DNA from: Segatella copri
GTDB lineage: Bacteria > Bacteroidota > Bacteroidia > Bacteroidales > Bacteroidaceae
DNA: 64,000 nucleotides
NCBI RefSeq assembly: GCF_019249655.2
Contig: NZ_CP137557.1
Location: forward strand, 743,501-807,500
Direction: 5' to 3'
How positions within the stretch are numbered: position 1 is the stretch's first letter; every line of letters starts with the position of its first letter. Shown one piece after another: positions 47,054-56,500 of this stretch. A program made the position numbers and the translations under genes. A model generated the notes under the pieces. That model did no database searches. It worked only from the letters and a program-made list of their open reading frames with translations, and was not told the origin of the DNA.

Positions 47054-48796
47054 TTATTTCAGAATTTCGAGTGCTTTCAGGAAAGCCCTGTCGGTGGCTC
47101 CGGCGGCATTCTGATAGATTTCCTTGATTTCATTCTCCGTCATTGGGTCGAGGAGATAATCGGGAGTGATACCCACGCCTTCCAGCAGTCTGCCCTGTGC
47201 ATCCTTGGTCATGCAGGTTGGCATATAGAAATACAGATAGCTGGTTACGTTTCCCTTCCAGCCGCCGTTGCTTGCCGAGTTATCCATCAGCATGGATTGG
47301 GCTCCGCAACTGTTTCTTCCGATGAGCTTCACGTGGTTGCCCTGGCTCTTCAGAATAAGCGAGGTAATCTCCGACATACTGGCGCTGTGGTTATCCAACA
47401 GGATGGCGGTAGGAATTTCTCGCTTCAGACTGCTTCCGGTAACGGCGATTCGCTGCGGAATCCATGGGGTATAGCTATATGGGTTGTTATCTTCCTTCTT
47501 GCGAACGTAGGCATAGACGGCTGGCTGGGTTACCAGAAAGTCGGTCAGCAGTCGGGTATCAGCCACGGCACCACCGCCATTGCTTCTCACATCCAGAATA
47601 AGCTTCTTGATATCGCCCTTAGCCAGTGGCTCCAGGAATTTGCTGCGGTAGGTCTCTACCAGTTCATGGCCTGTGGTAAACTTCAAGTCTTCCCAGAAAT
47701 TGGTGAATTCCCTTTCGTGCCACAGATAATCTGCCAATCGCTGCGCCATCCAGTTGCGGAAGGCTTTTTCCTCAGCCAGAGCCGGATATTGGGAATTCTG
47801 GGTAAGATAGTCTTTCAGGATGCTTACCGCCTCGGTGTTATCTGCTGAGGCTGGAAGTGACTGGATGAAAGATGGGGCGCTCTGATAGGCAGCGCACGAG
47901 AGATGATAAAGTCCCTGATAGTTCTTGCTTGCATTGTAAGCCTCCATCTTGGCGATGGCAGCCTTCACCTGGTCTGAAGTCAGATACTGGTTGGCTTGTG
48001 CCAGGAGCTGGTCGGCTTCTTCCTTTGCCTGGTCTATCTGATTAGGGTCAGTTACCAGTTCGCTGGCTTTCGTGGCAATCATCTGTTCGTCGATATGATA
48101 CTTGTTTTCAGCATTCGTAGGCAGATAATCAGAATGATAGGTATAGACACAGTTTTCCGAGATATAGAAATTGCTGAATCCCAGATAGAAGACACCTGGG
48201 GCATCTTTCACGAAACCGCCCATCATGCTGAAGTTATCGGCCAGACTGCCGAAGGCTGTTCCGTCATCCTTTAATTGGCTGCGGGTGTAATCCCAGTGGT
48301 AAGCCATCGGGAAGATAGGTTCTCTTTCGTAGAGTTTGCTTTCAAACCGAACCGTTTCTGTGGATGAATGGGAAACCGGAAGGGTGATTTTCACGAAGAA
48401 ATGCTGGTCGATAATCTGATTCATGATTTCCTGGAAATACTGCTTTGCCTTGGCATTGTCTGTCAGGATTTCAGCCTGTGTATTTTCTGATGAAGGCTTG
48501 AAGGTTTTCAGAGCTTCAAACTTCGGCTTGTACATTTCGTACACCTGTTCCCAGGAGAGGGAAGAGACCCCCGCCTGTTCGTTGAGGTCGCAATAGCGCT
48601 GGTTCATCACCCTCCAGAATATCTCAAACAAGTCGCCGTATGAACGGACGTTGGCATCGGTATAATCGGAAATAGACTTTGAGTTGGCGTCGTTATCCGA
48701 TACACAACTGGTCAGCGACATCGCAAGGGATGCTGCCGACAACAGGAAAACCAGGAAGAATCGGATTCCACCTATTTTATATATAGGGCTTCTCAT
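47054..48796 (-). CDS. S41-family C-terminal-processing-type peptidase, lipoprotein
   Basis: A 580-residue lipoprotein (lipobox SLTSC, Cys31). The C-terminal catalytic half contains KKLILDVRSNGGGAVADTRLL and LLDNHSASMSEITSLILKSQGN, the S41 substrate-binding and nucleophile-Ser regions. It then reads LIGRNSCGAQSM and GVGITPDYLLDP near the end. About 330 N-terminal residues are variable and helical, without a clear PDZ domain. Its substrate is unknown. It precedes the sulfatase gene in the same direction; its last residues are echoed in the small chimera at 45.5 kb. Confidence 0.9.
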   Translation of the reverse strand: MRSPIYKIGGIRFFLVFLLSAASLAMSLTSCVSDNDANSKSISDYTDANVRSYGDLFEIFWRVMNQRYCDLNEQAGVSSLSWEQVYEMYKPKFEALKTFKPSSENTQAEILTDNAKAKQYFQEIMNQIIDQHFFVKITLPVSHSSTETVRFESKLYEREPIFPMAYHWDYTRSQLKDDGTAFGSLADNFSMMGGFVKDAPGVFYLGFSNFYISENCVYTYHSDYLPTNAENKYHIDEQMIATKASELVTDPNQIDQAKEEADQLLAQANQYLTSDQVKAAIAKMEAYNASKNYQGLYHLSCAAYQSAPSFIQSLPASADNTEAVSILKDYLTQNSQYPALAEEKAFRNWMAQRLADYLWHEREFTNFWEDLKFTTGHELVETYRSKFLEPLAKGDIKKLILDVRSNGGGAVADTRLLTDFLVTQPAVYAYVRKKEDNNPYSYTPWIPQRIAVTGSSLKREIPTAILLDNHSASMSEITSLILKSQGNHVKLIGRNSCGAQSMLMDNSASNGGWKGNVTSYLYFYMPTCMTKDAQGRLLEGVGITPDYLLDPMTENEIKEIYQNAAGATDRAFLKALEILK

Positions 48797-48855
48797 ATCT
48801 GCTGTTACTTTTAAATGAATTTTTTAAGGCTTCTGCCCTTTCAGGGCGTGTGGAG

Positions 48856-49569
48856 CTAGAATAGTTTGTAGGCAATGCCAGCGGTGATGACGCTGGAGTT
48901 GCGGCGGGCAGTCTTGCTGGTACGGGCTTTCTCCTCGTAGATATGCGAGAAACCGTATTGGAAGTTATACCCGATGGAACCGTCTATTTTTCCGAAGGAA
49001 TAACCTATCTTGATGCCGGCTTCTCCTCCAAAGAGGCTGCGGCGCAGATGGTTCTCGTTCTTCTTGAAATCGTAGGCGGTGTTATACTTGATGTAGGTTC
49101 CGTCGCCCTTGTATCCTTGCATGATGTTCATCGGATAGATGCCCTTGGTGTGCATGGAGGTGAAGTACTCGTAATATACGCCCACCTGTGGCTTGATCCA
49201 CAATCCCTTTTCGTGGTAGGGATTATGAATCAGATAATATCCCACGTTGAGTGGGATGCTGATGAAATTGTTGTTGTATCGGGTGTTCCAGGAGTCGCCG
49301 CCGAGGTTCTGGTACAGGTAGTCGCGCTGTACGAATCGGATGCCGGTTCCCACAGCCAGGTTGTCAACTGCCAGATATTCCGCCCCGATACCAGCCGCCA
49401 CTCCCGGTCTCACCTTATAGGTAGTGGTGGACAAGCCCGATACATCCGTATCGAGCACGCTGCAACTGACGCCTGCTTCTGCCTCCACCTTCCATCGGTA
49501 GGAGGTCTGCTGAGCCTGAATGCCCTGGCTGCAGAAGGCAAGGGCTATGGATAAATATACCTTTCTCAT
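48856..49569 (-). CDS. Outer-membrane beta-barrel protein (porin/OMP_b-brl-like)
   Basis: A 237-residue protein with a signal peptide ending near GIQAQQ. It has alternating beta-strand patterns (VEAEAGVSCSVLD, VAAGIGAEYLAVDNLAVGTGIRF, SIPLNVGYYLI, LWIKPQVGVYYEYF, GEAGIKIGYSFGKIDGSIGYNFQYGF) and ends in the typical C-terminal strand TAGIAYKLF. Its ATG overlaps the stop of the upstream AAA/nuclease-fold gene by 4 nt (ATGA), implying translational coupling. Specific role unknown. Confidence 0.85.
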   Translation of the reverse strand: MRKVYLSIALAFCSQGIQAQQTSYRWKVEAEAGVSCSVLDTDVSGLSTTTYKVRPGVAAGIGAEYLAVDNLAVGTGIRFVQRDYLYQNLGGDSWNTRYNNNFISIPLNVGYYLIHNPYHEKGLWIKPQVGVYYEYFTSMHTKGIYPMNIMQGYKGDGTYIKYNTAYDFKKNENHLRRSLFGGEAGIKIGYSFGKIDGSIGYNFQYGFSHIYEEKARTSKTARRNSSVITAGIAYKLF

Positions 49570-51290
49570 TTCTTTTCAAAAATCTTGCAAGCCTTGTTGC
49601 CTGCGATATAAGCTACGTATGCTTTTATTTGATAGTGAGGATAGGCTTTCTGCATATCTGCGGCGTAAGCCTTCACTTGTTGGGCATCTTCTAAGCGTGC
49701 CTCTTCCAATTGATCAACGATGCCTGCGTCTTTAGACTTGAAATATTTAAACTCAATGATGCGGCAGTCGTTGTGGAATGATGTGCCAGGAATGCCGGTC
49801 AAGACTAAGTCGGCACGACCTGATGGCAAGTTCTGTTCGATGGCGAATGTATAGCAATTGCTCAGGTAGCGGCTCAGTAACTCGAAAAATGAACAGCGAA
49901 TGAAATTCTCGTTCATCTTGTCAAAGGCCTGGGCGGGAAGCTGACCTAAGTATTCCTTAACATAGTTACGGAATAATGGCTCCAGTTCTCGGTCTCTGGC
50001 AAATGCCTCGTATGCAGGAACAAACTTACGGGCATAGTCACTGATACTATTCAATTCGTTGTAGTAACTCATATATACGCTCTTGGTCGTCAAGTTTGGC
50101 AAAGCCATTTTGTAATTGTCCTTCAGGGTGGTCATACCCAAGTAGTAGAGGCTGATAGGGTAGAACTCTGGGGAAAAGAACTTTTGCTTGTTGAACTTGC
50201 TGCGTAAATCGGCTTGTGAATAGTACAATTCTCCATCCATCAACAGGCTGTCGAGCATTTCCTTGGCATTGTCAAGCGTGATGGTCAATCTTCTTATCCA
50301 ACTAGTGTCGGTGCGCAGGTTCTCATCTACCATTTCCGTAGGGATGCCACCTCTCAGCTCTGCAAAGTTCTTGAGGAAGTAAGTCAGGATGGTAGAGTTG
50401 AACAACGGTTCTGCATTTGGCAAAAAGTGGTAACCGTCATAATTGTTGAGTATCAGAGTCCATAATTCCTCGAAAGAGGCTTGAGGGCCATATTTCTTGA
50501 TGACATACTTCAGATATTGGGCTGCTTCCTCATGGGTAAAGCCCAATAGGTTGGTAAATTCAGGCTTCAGTGTCAACATTTCTGCGATGTTGTAGCCACT
50601 GGTTAAGTCATCCATGGTGACAGGCAGTACTCCTGTGCAGAAACAGGTGCGGATGGTTCCTTCACCAATGCCAGCCTTGATAATCTTGAAGAATGTTCGC
50701 AGGAAACTTTCCCCTGTGGTCAGGTTCTGGTACAGCGAATCCTTATAGACAACTAATAGCTGGTTGGTAAAGTTGTCGTATTCATCTATTAATATATAAA
50801 GAGGTGGAAGATTATGGGAAGCGATAAACTCGCATACTTCAATCAGCATGTTGGAGGCATTGCCATCCTCTCTGAACTTGAAATCTCCAAAAAGGTCTCT
50901 GTTGCGTTCCACCAATGTACGGAGTGGACTGCAATTCACGGCATTGAAGTTCTTCTCGATGTCTTCCTTCTTGCTGGCAACGGAAGTTGTGGAAAAGTCA
51001 TATCTTACTACGAGATATTGGTTGTGCTCGTTTGTTGGGTGTTCGCCAATCCAAGTTCCACCAAATAAATCCTCGAATTGTGTTGCCATGTTGCGGTCGT
51101 AATAGTGAGCCAACATGGAAACGAGCAGACTCTTTCCGAATCTGCGAGGACGGAGGAAAACAGGTGCTTTGTAACGCTCAAGCAGTGGAATATAGTTGGT
51201 CTTATCCACATAATAATATCCCTTGTGGCGAATCTCTGCAAAGTTCGCCACAGCGTATGGAACGGTAATATCTGCCTGTGGGTATGTCAT
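49566..51290 (-). CDS. AAA-ATPase-like protein with C-terminal PD-(D/E)XK domain
   Basis: A 574-residue cytoplasmic protein of the large Bacteroidota family pairing an AAA-ATPase-like N-terminus with a PDDEXK_9-type C-terminus. The P-loop region is divergent (FLRPRRFGKSLLVSML, near 45-60), Walker B is LYILIDEYDNF (about 165-175), and the nuclease-fold signature is GRADLVLTG...CRIIEFKYFK (about 505-540). Cellular function is not established; such genes are often multicopy and have been viewed as defence- or mobile-element-related. It starts 13 nt after the second chromate-transporter stop. Confidence 0.9.
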   Translation of the reverse strand: MTYPQADITVPYAVANFAEIRHKGYYYVDKTNYIPLLERYKAPVFLRPRRFGKSLLVSMLAHYYDRNMATQFEDLFGGTWIGEHPTNEHNQYLVVRYDFSTTSVASKKEDIEKNFNAVNCSPLRTLVERNRDLFGDFKFREDGNASNMLIEVCEFIASHNLPPLYILIDEYDNFTNQLLVVYKDSLYQNLTTGESFLRTFFKIIKAGIGEGTIRTCFCTGVLPVTMDDLTSGYNIAEMLTLKPEFTNLLGFTHEEAAQYLKYVIKKYGPQASFEELWTLILNNYDGYHFLPNAEPLFNSTILTYFLKNFAELRGGIPTEMVDENLRTDTSWIRRLTITLDNAKEMLDSLLMDGELYYSQADLRSKFNKQKFFSPEFYPISLYYLGMTTLKDNYKMALPNLTTKSVYMSYYNELNSISDYARKFVPAYEAFARDRELEPLFRNYVKEYLGQLPAQAFDKMNENFIRCSFFELLSRYLSNCYTFAIEQNLPSGRADLVLTGIPGTSFHNDCRIIEFKYFKSKDAGIVDQLEEARLEDAQQVKAYAADMQKAYPHYQIKAYVAYIAGNKACKIFEKK

Positions 51291-51303
51291 TGTCTAATTT
51301 TGT

Positions 51304-51876
51304 TTAATATAATAAAACTAGCCCCGCAAATGCCGCATAGAGTATCATGCGGATGGGATTGATCTTCATCACCTTCACGCCGATAAAGGTAGCAAGGAAG
51401 AGGGCGATGGAAATATAGAAATGCCAGGGATTGGCTGGCGTAGAGAAGTTCTCGCCGTTCATCAGGAGCAGGGCTGCGGCTCCCACCAAGCCGACGATGG
51501 CAGGACGAAGACCGATGAAGATGCTCTGAACGGCTGAGGTTTTCATATACTTGTACAGCATTCTGCTGATAAGAATCATCAAAATCAAAGAGGGGAGAAC
51601 CAGGGCAAAGGTTGCCACGGCACTTCCGAGTATGGCCATCATACCGCCCATGCCTGCATTGTGCACAGCGGTATAGCCGCAATAGGTAGCAGCATTGATG
51701 CCGATAGGTCCTGGTGTCATCTGCGAGATGGCAACGACATCAGTGAACTCCTTCATCGTCATCCAATGATACTGCGTTACCACCTGTCCCTGAATCAGGG
51801 ATATCATGGAATAGCCACCTCCGAATCCGAAGATGCCTATCTGAAGAAATACGATGAAAAGCTGAAGAAATATCAT
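51304..51876 (-). CDS. Chromate-transporter-family protein, second half of a split pair
   Basis: A 190-residue membrane protein of the short-chain CHR group. FGFGGGYSMISLIQGQVV near the N-terminus and ISQMTPGPIGINAATYCGY are the family's repeat motifs (GFGGG, TPGP). About six hydrophobic segments are present. It starts 3 nt after the partner gene's stop, and the two presumably form a heterodimer equivalent to one long ChrA. Whether the natural substrate is chromate, sulfate or another anion is unknown. Confidence 0.9.
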   Translation of the reverse strand: MIFLQLFIVFLQIGIFGFGGGYSMISLIQGQVVTQYHWMTMKEFTDVVAISQMTPGPIGINAATYCGYTAVHNAGMGGMMAILGSAVATFALVLPSLILMILISRMLYKYMKTSAVQSIFIGLRPAIVGLVGAAALLLMNGENFSTPANPWHFYISIALFLATFIGVKVMKINPIRMILYAAFAGLVLLY

Positions 51877-51879
51877 ATG

Positions 51880-52419
51880 TTATTCTGTTGGTTGAATGAA
51901 TTGTCCATAGATGTAGCCTCCCACGCCAGCGGCGATAATCACCCAGATGGGGTTGACACCTACCAGCCATATCAGAAGGGCGGAGAGAATAGGTATCCAG
52001 CAGTTGACGAGCGAAATCCTGGCGCTCTTGGCTAGCGAGAATGTAGGTACGGCTATCAATGCCACCACGGCAGGACGGATGCCTGCAAACAGGGCAGCCA
52101 CCACCTTGTTGTCTTCAAACTGATGGAAAAATATAGCTATCGCCAAGATAATAAGAAATGATGGCAACGAAGCGCCGAGGGTGCAGACGATGGCTCCCGG
52201 TATCTTTGCCAACTTATATCCGAGCAGGGAACTCATGTTGATGGCCAAGGCTCCCGGACAAACCTGGGTAGTGGCGATGGCATCCAAGAATTCCTCCTTC
52301 GTCATCCAATGATGCTTGTCAACGACTTCGGATTCTATAATAGGAATCATGGCATAGCCACCACCAAAGGTGACTATGCCAATCTTCAAAAATGTCTTAA
52401 ATAAATCTGTATATTTCAT
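51880..52419 (-). CDS. Chromate-transporter-family protein, first half of a split pair
   Basis: A 179-residue membrane protein, homologous to its downstream neighbour (VTFGGGYAMIPIIESEVV; ATTQVCPGALAINMSSLLGY, with CPG replacing TPG). Its ATG directly abuts the purL stop codon (52419/52420), so it is almost certainly translated from the purL mRNA. The pair's association with purL seems incidental to function. Confidence 0.9.
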   Translation of the reverse strand: MKYTDLFKTFLKIGIVTFGGGYAMIPIIESEVVDKHHWMTKEEFLDAIATTQVCPGALAINMSSLLGYKLAKIPGAIVCTLGASLPSFLIILAIAIFFHQFEDNKVVAALFAGIRPAVVALIAVPTFSLAKSARISLVNCWIPILSALLIWLVGVNPIWVIIAAGVGGYIYGQFIQPTE

Positions 52420-55400
52420 TTATTTTACTCTTTCTTCAATCCACTGACGTGCATTGACAAATGCCTCAATCCAAGGAGTTACCTCGTCGTTGCGGCGATC
52501 TGCTGGATACCAGGCATTCTGCCATGGGAAGATGGCACGCTCCAAGTGTGGCATCATTGCCAAGTGGCGACCATCTGCAGAGCAGATACCTGCTACGTTA
52601 TAGTCACTGCCGTTAGGATTACCTGGATACTCAGCGTAGTTGTACTTCGCAATGATGTTGTAGTGATCCTCTGGCTCTGGCAAGTAGAAACGGCCCTCGC
52701 CGTGAGCTACCCAGATACCGAGCTTATCACCGCTCAAGCTACCGAACATCACACTGTCGTTCTGAGGAATAGTCAAACCGAGGAATGTACTCTCGAACTT
52801 CTTGGATGTGTTGTGGCAGAGGTGTGAACGATGCTTGTGCTCAGGATTGATGAGGTTCAACTCAACCATCAGCTGGCAACCGTTGCAGATACCGAGTGAA
52901 AGGGTATCCTCACGGGCATAGAACTTATCAAGTGCCTCCTTAGCCTTAGGATTGTAGAGGAATGCACCAGCCCAACCCTTGGCAGAACCGAGAACGTCGG
53001 AGTTAGAGAAACCACCGCAGAATACGATGAAGTTTACATCCTCCAAGGTCTCACGACCGGAAATCAAGTCGGTCATCATCACATCCTTTACATCGAAGCC
53101 AGCGAGATACATAGAGTATGCCATCTCACGCTCACCGTTGGTACCCTTCTCACGGATGATAGCTGCCTTGATGCCAGATGGCTTGCGGCGGTTGGCGTCG
53201 AGGCTGTAGCTAGCGAGAGTTCCCTTGAAGCCGTAACCGAAGTTCATCTCGATAGGCTGCTTCTTATAGTTGGTGTAACGCTTCTTGGCCATACCGTTCA
53301 TGCTCTGCTTGCGGTCGAGGAGGTAAGATGTCTTATACCAGTCATCACGCAATGCATCGATATCGAACTCGTGCTCGAAGCCTTCCTTCTTGATGATAAT
53401 CTTGCGGAGTTCAGGAGCTGGATAACCAATCTTGGCATAACCGATACCGTTCTCATCGAAGAATGCCTTCAACTCGTCCTTGTGGGCATCGCTTACCTGG
53501 ATTACAACACCTGGGTTCTCAGCGAAGAGAGTCTTGATGATGTCGGCATCTGCGATGTCGTGGAGGTTGATCTTCATACCACCCTCTACGTTGGCGAATG
53601 TCATCTCGAGGAGAGTTGTAATCAAACCACCGGCACTGATATCGTGACCAGCCATTACCCAACCGCGGTTGATGAGCTCCTGTACGGCGTTGAAGCAGTC
53701 AACGAAGTACTCTGGGTTCTTTACGGTAGGAACATCGCTGCCCACCTTGCCCAGGCTCTGTGCGAAGGCTGAACCACCGAGGCGCTGCTCGTCGAAGCTG
53801 AAGTCGATATGATAGAGGCTAGAGTTCTTGTCGTTAACGAGAACAGGGCTAACCACCTTCTTGACATCTGAAACCTCACCGCCGGCACTTACGATAACGG
53901 TACCCGGAGCGATGATCTTCTCGCCGTTAGGATACTGCTGGGTCAATGAGAGAGAGTCCTTACCTGTTGGTACGTTTACGTGGATGGCGCAGCAGAAGTC
54001 AGACAATGCCTTCACACCCTCATACAGACGGGCATCCTCACCCTTCTGGCTGCGGCAAGGCCACATCCAGTTAGCAGAGAGGCTGATGCTGTCCATACCA
54101 TCTGCCAATGGAGCCCATACGATATTAGTTAATGACTCTGCTACAGAGAGTACTGAACCTGCCTTAGGATCGGCAAGACCAGCCTGAGGAGCATGACCCA
54201 TTGCTGTTACGATACCCTTCTCGCCACGGTAGTCGAGTGCTACGACACCACAGTCTGAGAGTGGCAACTGAATCTGACCCTGTCCCTGCTGACGGGCAAT
54301 CTTACCTGTTACGGAACGGTCCACCTTGTTGGTCAACCAGTCTTTACAAGCCACAGCCTCCATCTGGAGAACACGCTTCAAGTACTCGTCGAGGTTATCT
54401 GCAGAATAAGTTACATCTTCATATTTACGCTCTACGGTCTCATCTACCATTACAGTCTTAGGAGTATGACCGAACATCTGAGCTACATCGAGGTCGAATG
54501 GCTTCACGCCGTCAGCCTGCTTGAAGCTGAAGTGAGCATCGCCAGTAGTCTCACCAACCACGTACATTGGAGCACGCTCACGGTCGGCAATCTTCTGAAC
54601 TTCGCTGATATACTTCTCGTCGATGAGCAAGCCCATGCGCTCCTGGCTCTCGTTGGCGATGATTTCCTTGGCGCTCAAAGTCTTGTCGCCGATAGGCAAC
54701 TTAGACATGTCGATTTCGCCACCGCACTCTTCTACCAACTCAGAGAGACAGTTCAAGTGACCGGCTGAACCGTGGTCGTGGATGCTGACTACTGGGTTCT
54801 CATCGTTCTCAACGAGTGCACGAACCAGGTTGTAGGCACGCTTCTGCATCTCAGGGTTGGCACGCTGAATAGCATTCAACTCGATACCATTGCTGTAACG
54901 GCCTGTATCTACGGAAGAAACAGAACCACCACCAAGACCGATGCGATAGTTGTCACCACCTACTACGACAACCTTGTTGCCCTTCTGTGGCTCACCCTTC
55001 TTGTAGTCACGCTTCTTGCCGTAGCCTACACCACCAGCAAGCATGATTACCTTATCGTATGCATACTTCTCGCCGTTCTCCTCGTGCTCGAAAGTAAGCA
55101 CAGAACCGGTGATGAGAGGCTGGCCGAACTTGTTACCGAAGTCTGATGCACCATTAGATGCCTTGATCAGAATCTGCTCAGGAGTCTGATAGAGCCACTT
55201 ACGCACTGGCATGATGTCTTCCCAGTCGCGCTCAGCATCGCTCTTGCCGTTGTCATCCTTCAATCGAGGATAAGCGGTCATGTAGCAGGCAGTACCTGCG
55301 ATAGGCCATGAACCAACACCACCACCCATACGGTCGCGGATCTCACCACCCGTACCGGTAGCAGCACCGTTGAAAGGTTCTACAGTAGTAGGGAAGTTGT

Positions 55401-56145
55401 GAGTCTCAGCCTTCAGCGAGATGACACTCTCGATATCCTTCACCTGGAAGAAATCGCTGGTAGTCTGATCGGCTGGAGCAAACTGCTCGATAACAGGACC
55501 CTGAGAGAAAGCCACATTATCCTTATAGGCAGAGAGAATCTTGTTAGGGTTCTCGTTGGTGGTCTTCTTGATCATGCTGAAAAGAGAAGACTCCATCTCC
55601 TTGCCGTCGATGATAAACTGGCCGCCGAAGATCTTGTGGCGGCAGTGCTCTGAGTTGATCTGTGCGAAACCGAAGATTTCGCTGTCGGTGAGAGGGCGTC
55701 CGTTCTCTTTCTCCAGCTTGTGGAGATAAGCCATTTCGTCCTCGCTGAGGGCAAGACCCTCTTCCTCGTTGTACTTTTCGAGGTCATCGACGTACTTGAT
55801 AGGTTCTGGCTGGTGGTTCACGGTGAACACATCCTGTCCGATACCGTTGTACATACGCTGGAGCATAGGGTCGTGCTCAGCGTCCTCGCTATCCACAGGG
55901 AAGTACTCCTCAATACGCGAAATGCCGTTAAGACTCATGTTCTGAGTTATCTCAACGGCATTCGTACTCCAAGGAGTAATCATTTCACGGCGTGGACCGA
56001 CATAGAAGCCCTGCAACTGCTGGGCGTCCTCTAAAGTCGCGTCACCATAAAGCCAACAAAGTTCATTGATTTCGTCCTGAGATGGTTTGTGATCAATCTC
56101 GGTCGCAATCACACTCTTAGATGGAGTTCTGAAAAAAAGAATCAT
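52420..56145 (-). CDS. purL: Phosphoribosylformylglycinamidine synthase (large single-chain type)
   Basis: At 1241 residues this has the length of the single-chain PurL of Proteobacteria and Bacteroidota. It catalyses the fourth step of purine synthesis (FGAR + glutamine + ATP to FGAM). The N-terminal PurS-like part is followed by the two AIRS-like synthase halves (AETHNFPTTVEPFNGAATGTGGEIRD near 265; SCGVVALDYRG near 655). The C-terminal glutaminase has FCGGFSNSDVLGSAKGWAG, catalytic Cys in SLGICNGCQLM, and His in MPHLERAIFPWQ. It is the first gene of a run continuing into the chromate-type transporter genes. Confidence 0.97.
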   Translation of the reverse strand: MILFFRTPSKSVIATEIDHKPSQDEINELCWLYGDATLEDAQQLQGFYVGPRREMITPWSTNAVEITQNMSLNGISRIEEYFPVDSEDAEHDPMLQRMYNGIGQDVFTVNHQPEPIKYVDDLEKYNEEEGLALSEDEMAYLHKLEKENGRPLTDSEIFGFAQINSEHCRHKIFGGQFIIDGKEMESSLFSMIKKTTNENPNKILSAYKDNVAFSQGPVIEQFAPADQTTSDFFQVKDIESVISLKAETHNFPTTVEPFNGAATGTGGEIRDRMGGGVGSWPIAGTACYMTAYPRLKDDNGKSDAERDWEDIMPVRKWLYQTPEQILIKASNGASDFGNKFGQPLITGSVLTFEHEENGEKYAYDKVIMLAGGVGYGKKRDYKKGEPQKGNKVVVVGGDNYRIGLGGGSVSSVDTGRYSNGIELNAIQRANPEMQKRAYNLVRALVENDENPVVSIHDHGSAGHLNCLSELVEECGGEIDMSKLPIGDKTLSAKEIIANESQERMGLLIDEKYISEVQKIADRERAPMYVVGETTGDAHFSFKQADGVKPFDLDVAQMFGHTPKTVMVDETVERKYEDVTYSADNLDEYLKRVLQMEAVACKDWLTNKVDRSVTGKIARQQGQGQIQLPLSDCGVVALDYRGEKGIVTAMGHAPQAGLADPKAGSVLSVAESLTNIVWAPLADGMDSISLSANWMWPCRSQKGEDARLYEGVKALSDFCCAIHVNVPTGKDSLSLTQQYPNGEKIIAPGTVIVSAGGEVSDVKKVVSPVLVNDKNSSLYHIDFSFDEQRLGGSAFAQSLGKVGSDVPTVKNPEYFVDCFNAVQELINRGWVMAGHDISAGGLITTLLEMTFANVEGGMKINLHDIADADIIKTLFAENPGVVIQVSDAHKDELKAFFDENGIGYAKIGYPAPELRKIIIKKEGFEHEFDIDALRDDWYKTSYLLDRKQSMNGMAKKRYTNYKKQPIEMNFGYGFKGTLASYSLDANRRKPSGIKAAIIREKGTNGEREMAYSMYLAGFDVKDVMMTDLISGRETLEDVNFIVFCGGFSNSDVLGSAKGWAGAFLYNPKAKEALDKFYAREDTLSLGICNGCQLMVELNLINPEHKHRSHLCHNTSKKFESTFLGLTIPQNDSVMFGSLSGDKLGIWVAHGEGRFYLPEPEDHYNIIAKYNYAEYPGNPNGSDYNVAGICSADGRHLAMMPHLERAIFPWQNAWYPADRRNDEVTPWIEAFVNARQWIEERVK

Positions 56146-56500
56146 ACTATTTCTCTTTTTATAAGTTTGTTAATGTATTCATTCTACCTCGGTAAAAAGC
56201 CCACATGATACATGTTTTGGCTTTCCGACTGCAAAGGTACTATAATTTTCTGACTTTGCCGCAAAGAATACACAATAATTTTCTTTTTTTAGTTAAAAAG
56301 GTGATAAATAGTGATTTAGAGGTTAAAATTCTATAAATGGTTTAGACAAATATTGTTTTGTTGAGTCTTATCAGTAACTTTGCACCACGAAAGCGGTGTT
56401 TTGAAAGCAAATGACAGAATTTCGAAAGATTTCCTTTCAGATGCGAAACTGTGAGTTCATAAATAGAATAGTAACTAGAAATTAAAATTAAGAAAGCAAT
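56146..56500. promoter_or_regulatory. Divergent purL / OmpA-lipoprotein intergenic region
   Basis: Contains a minus-strand -7 box TACCTTTGC (56239-56231) for purL. On the plus strand, TAACTTTGC (56375-56383) with TTG at 56353-56355 (19-nt spacing) serves the OmpA lipoprotein. The latter has a leader of about 110 nt. I see no PurR-type operator or riboswitch. Confidence 0.6.
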
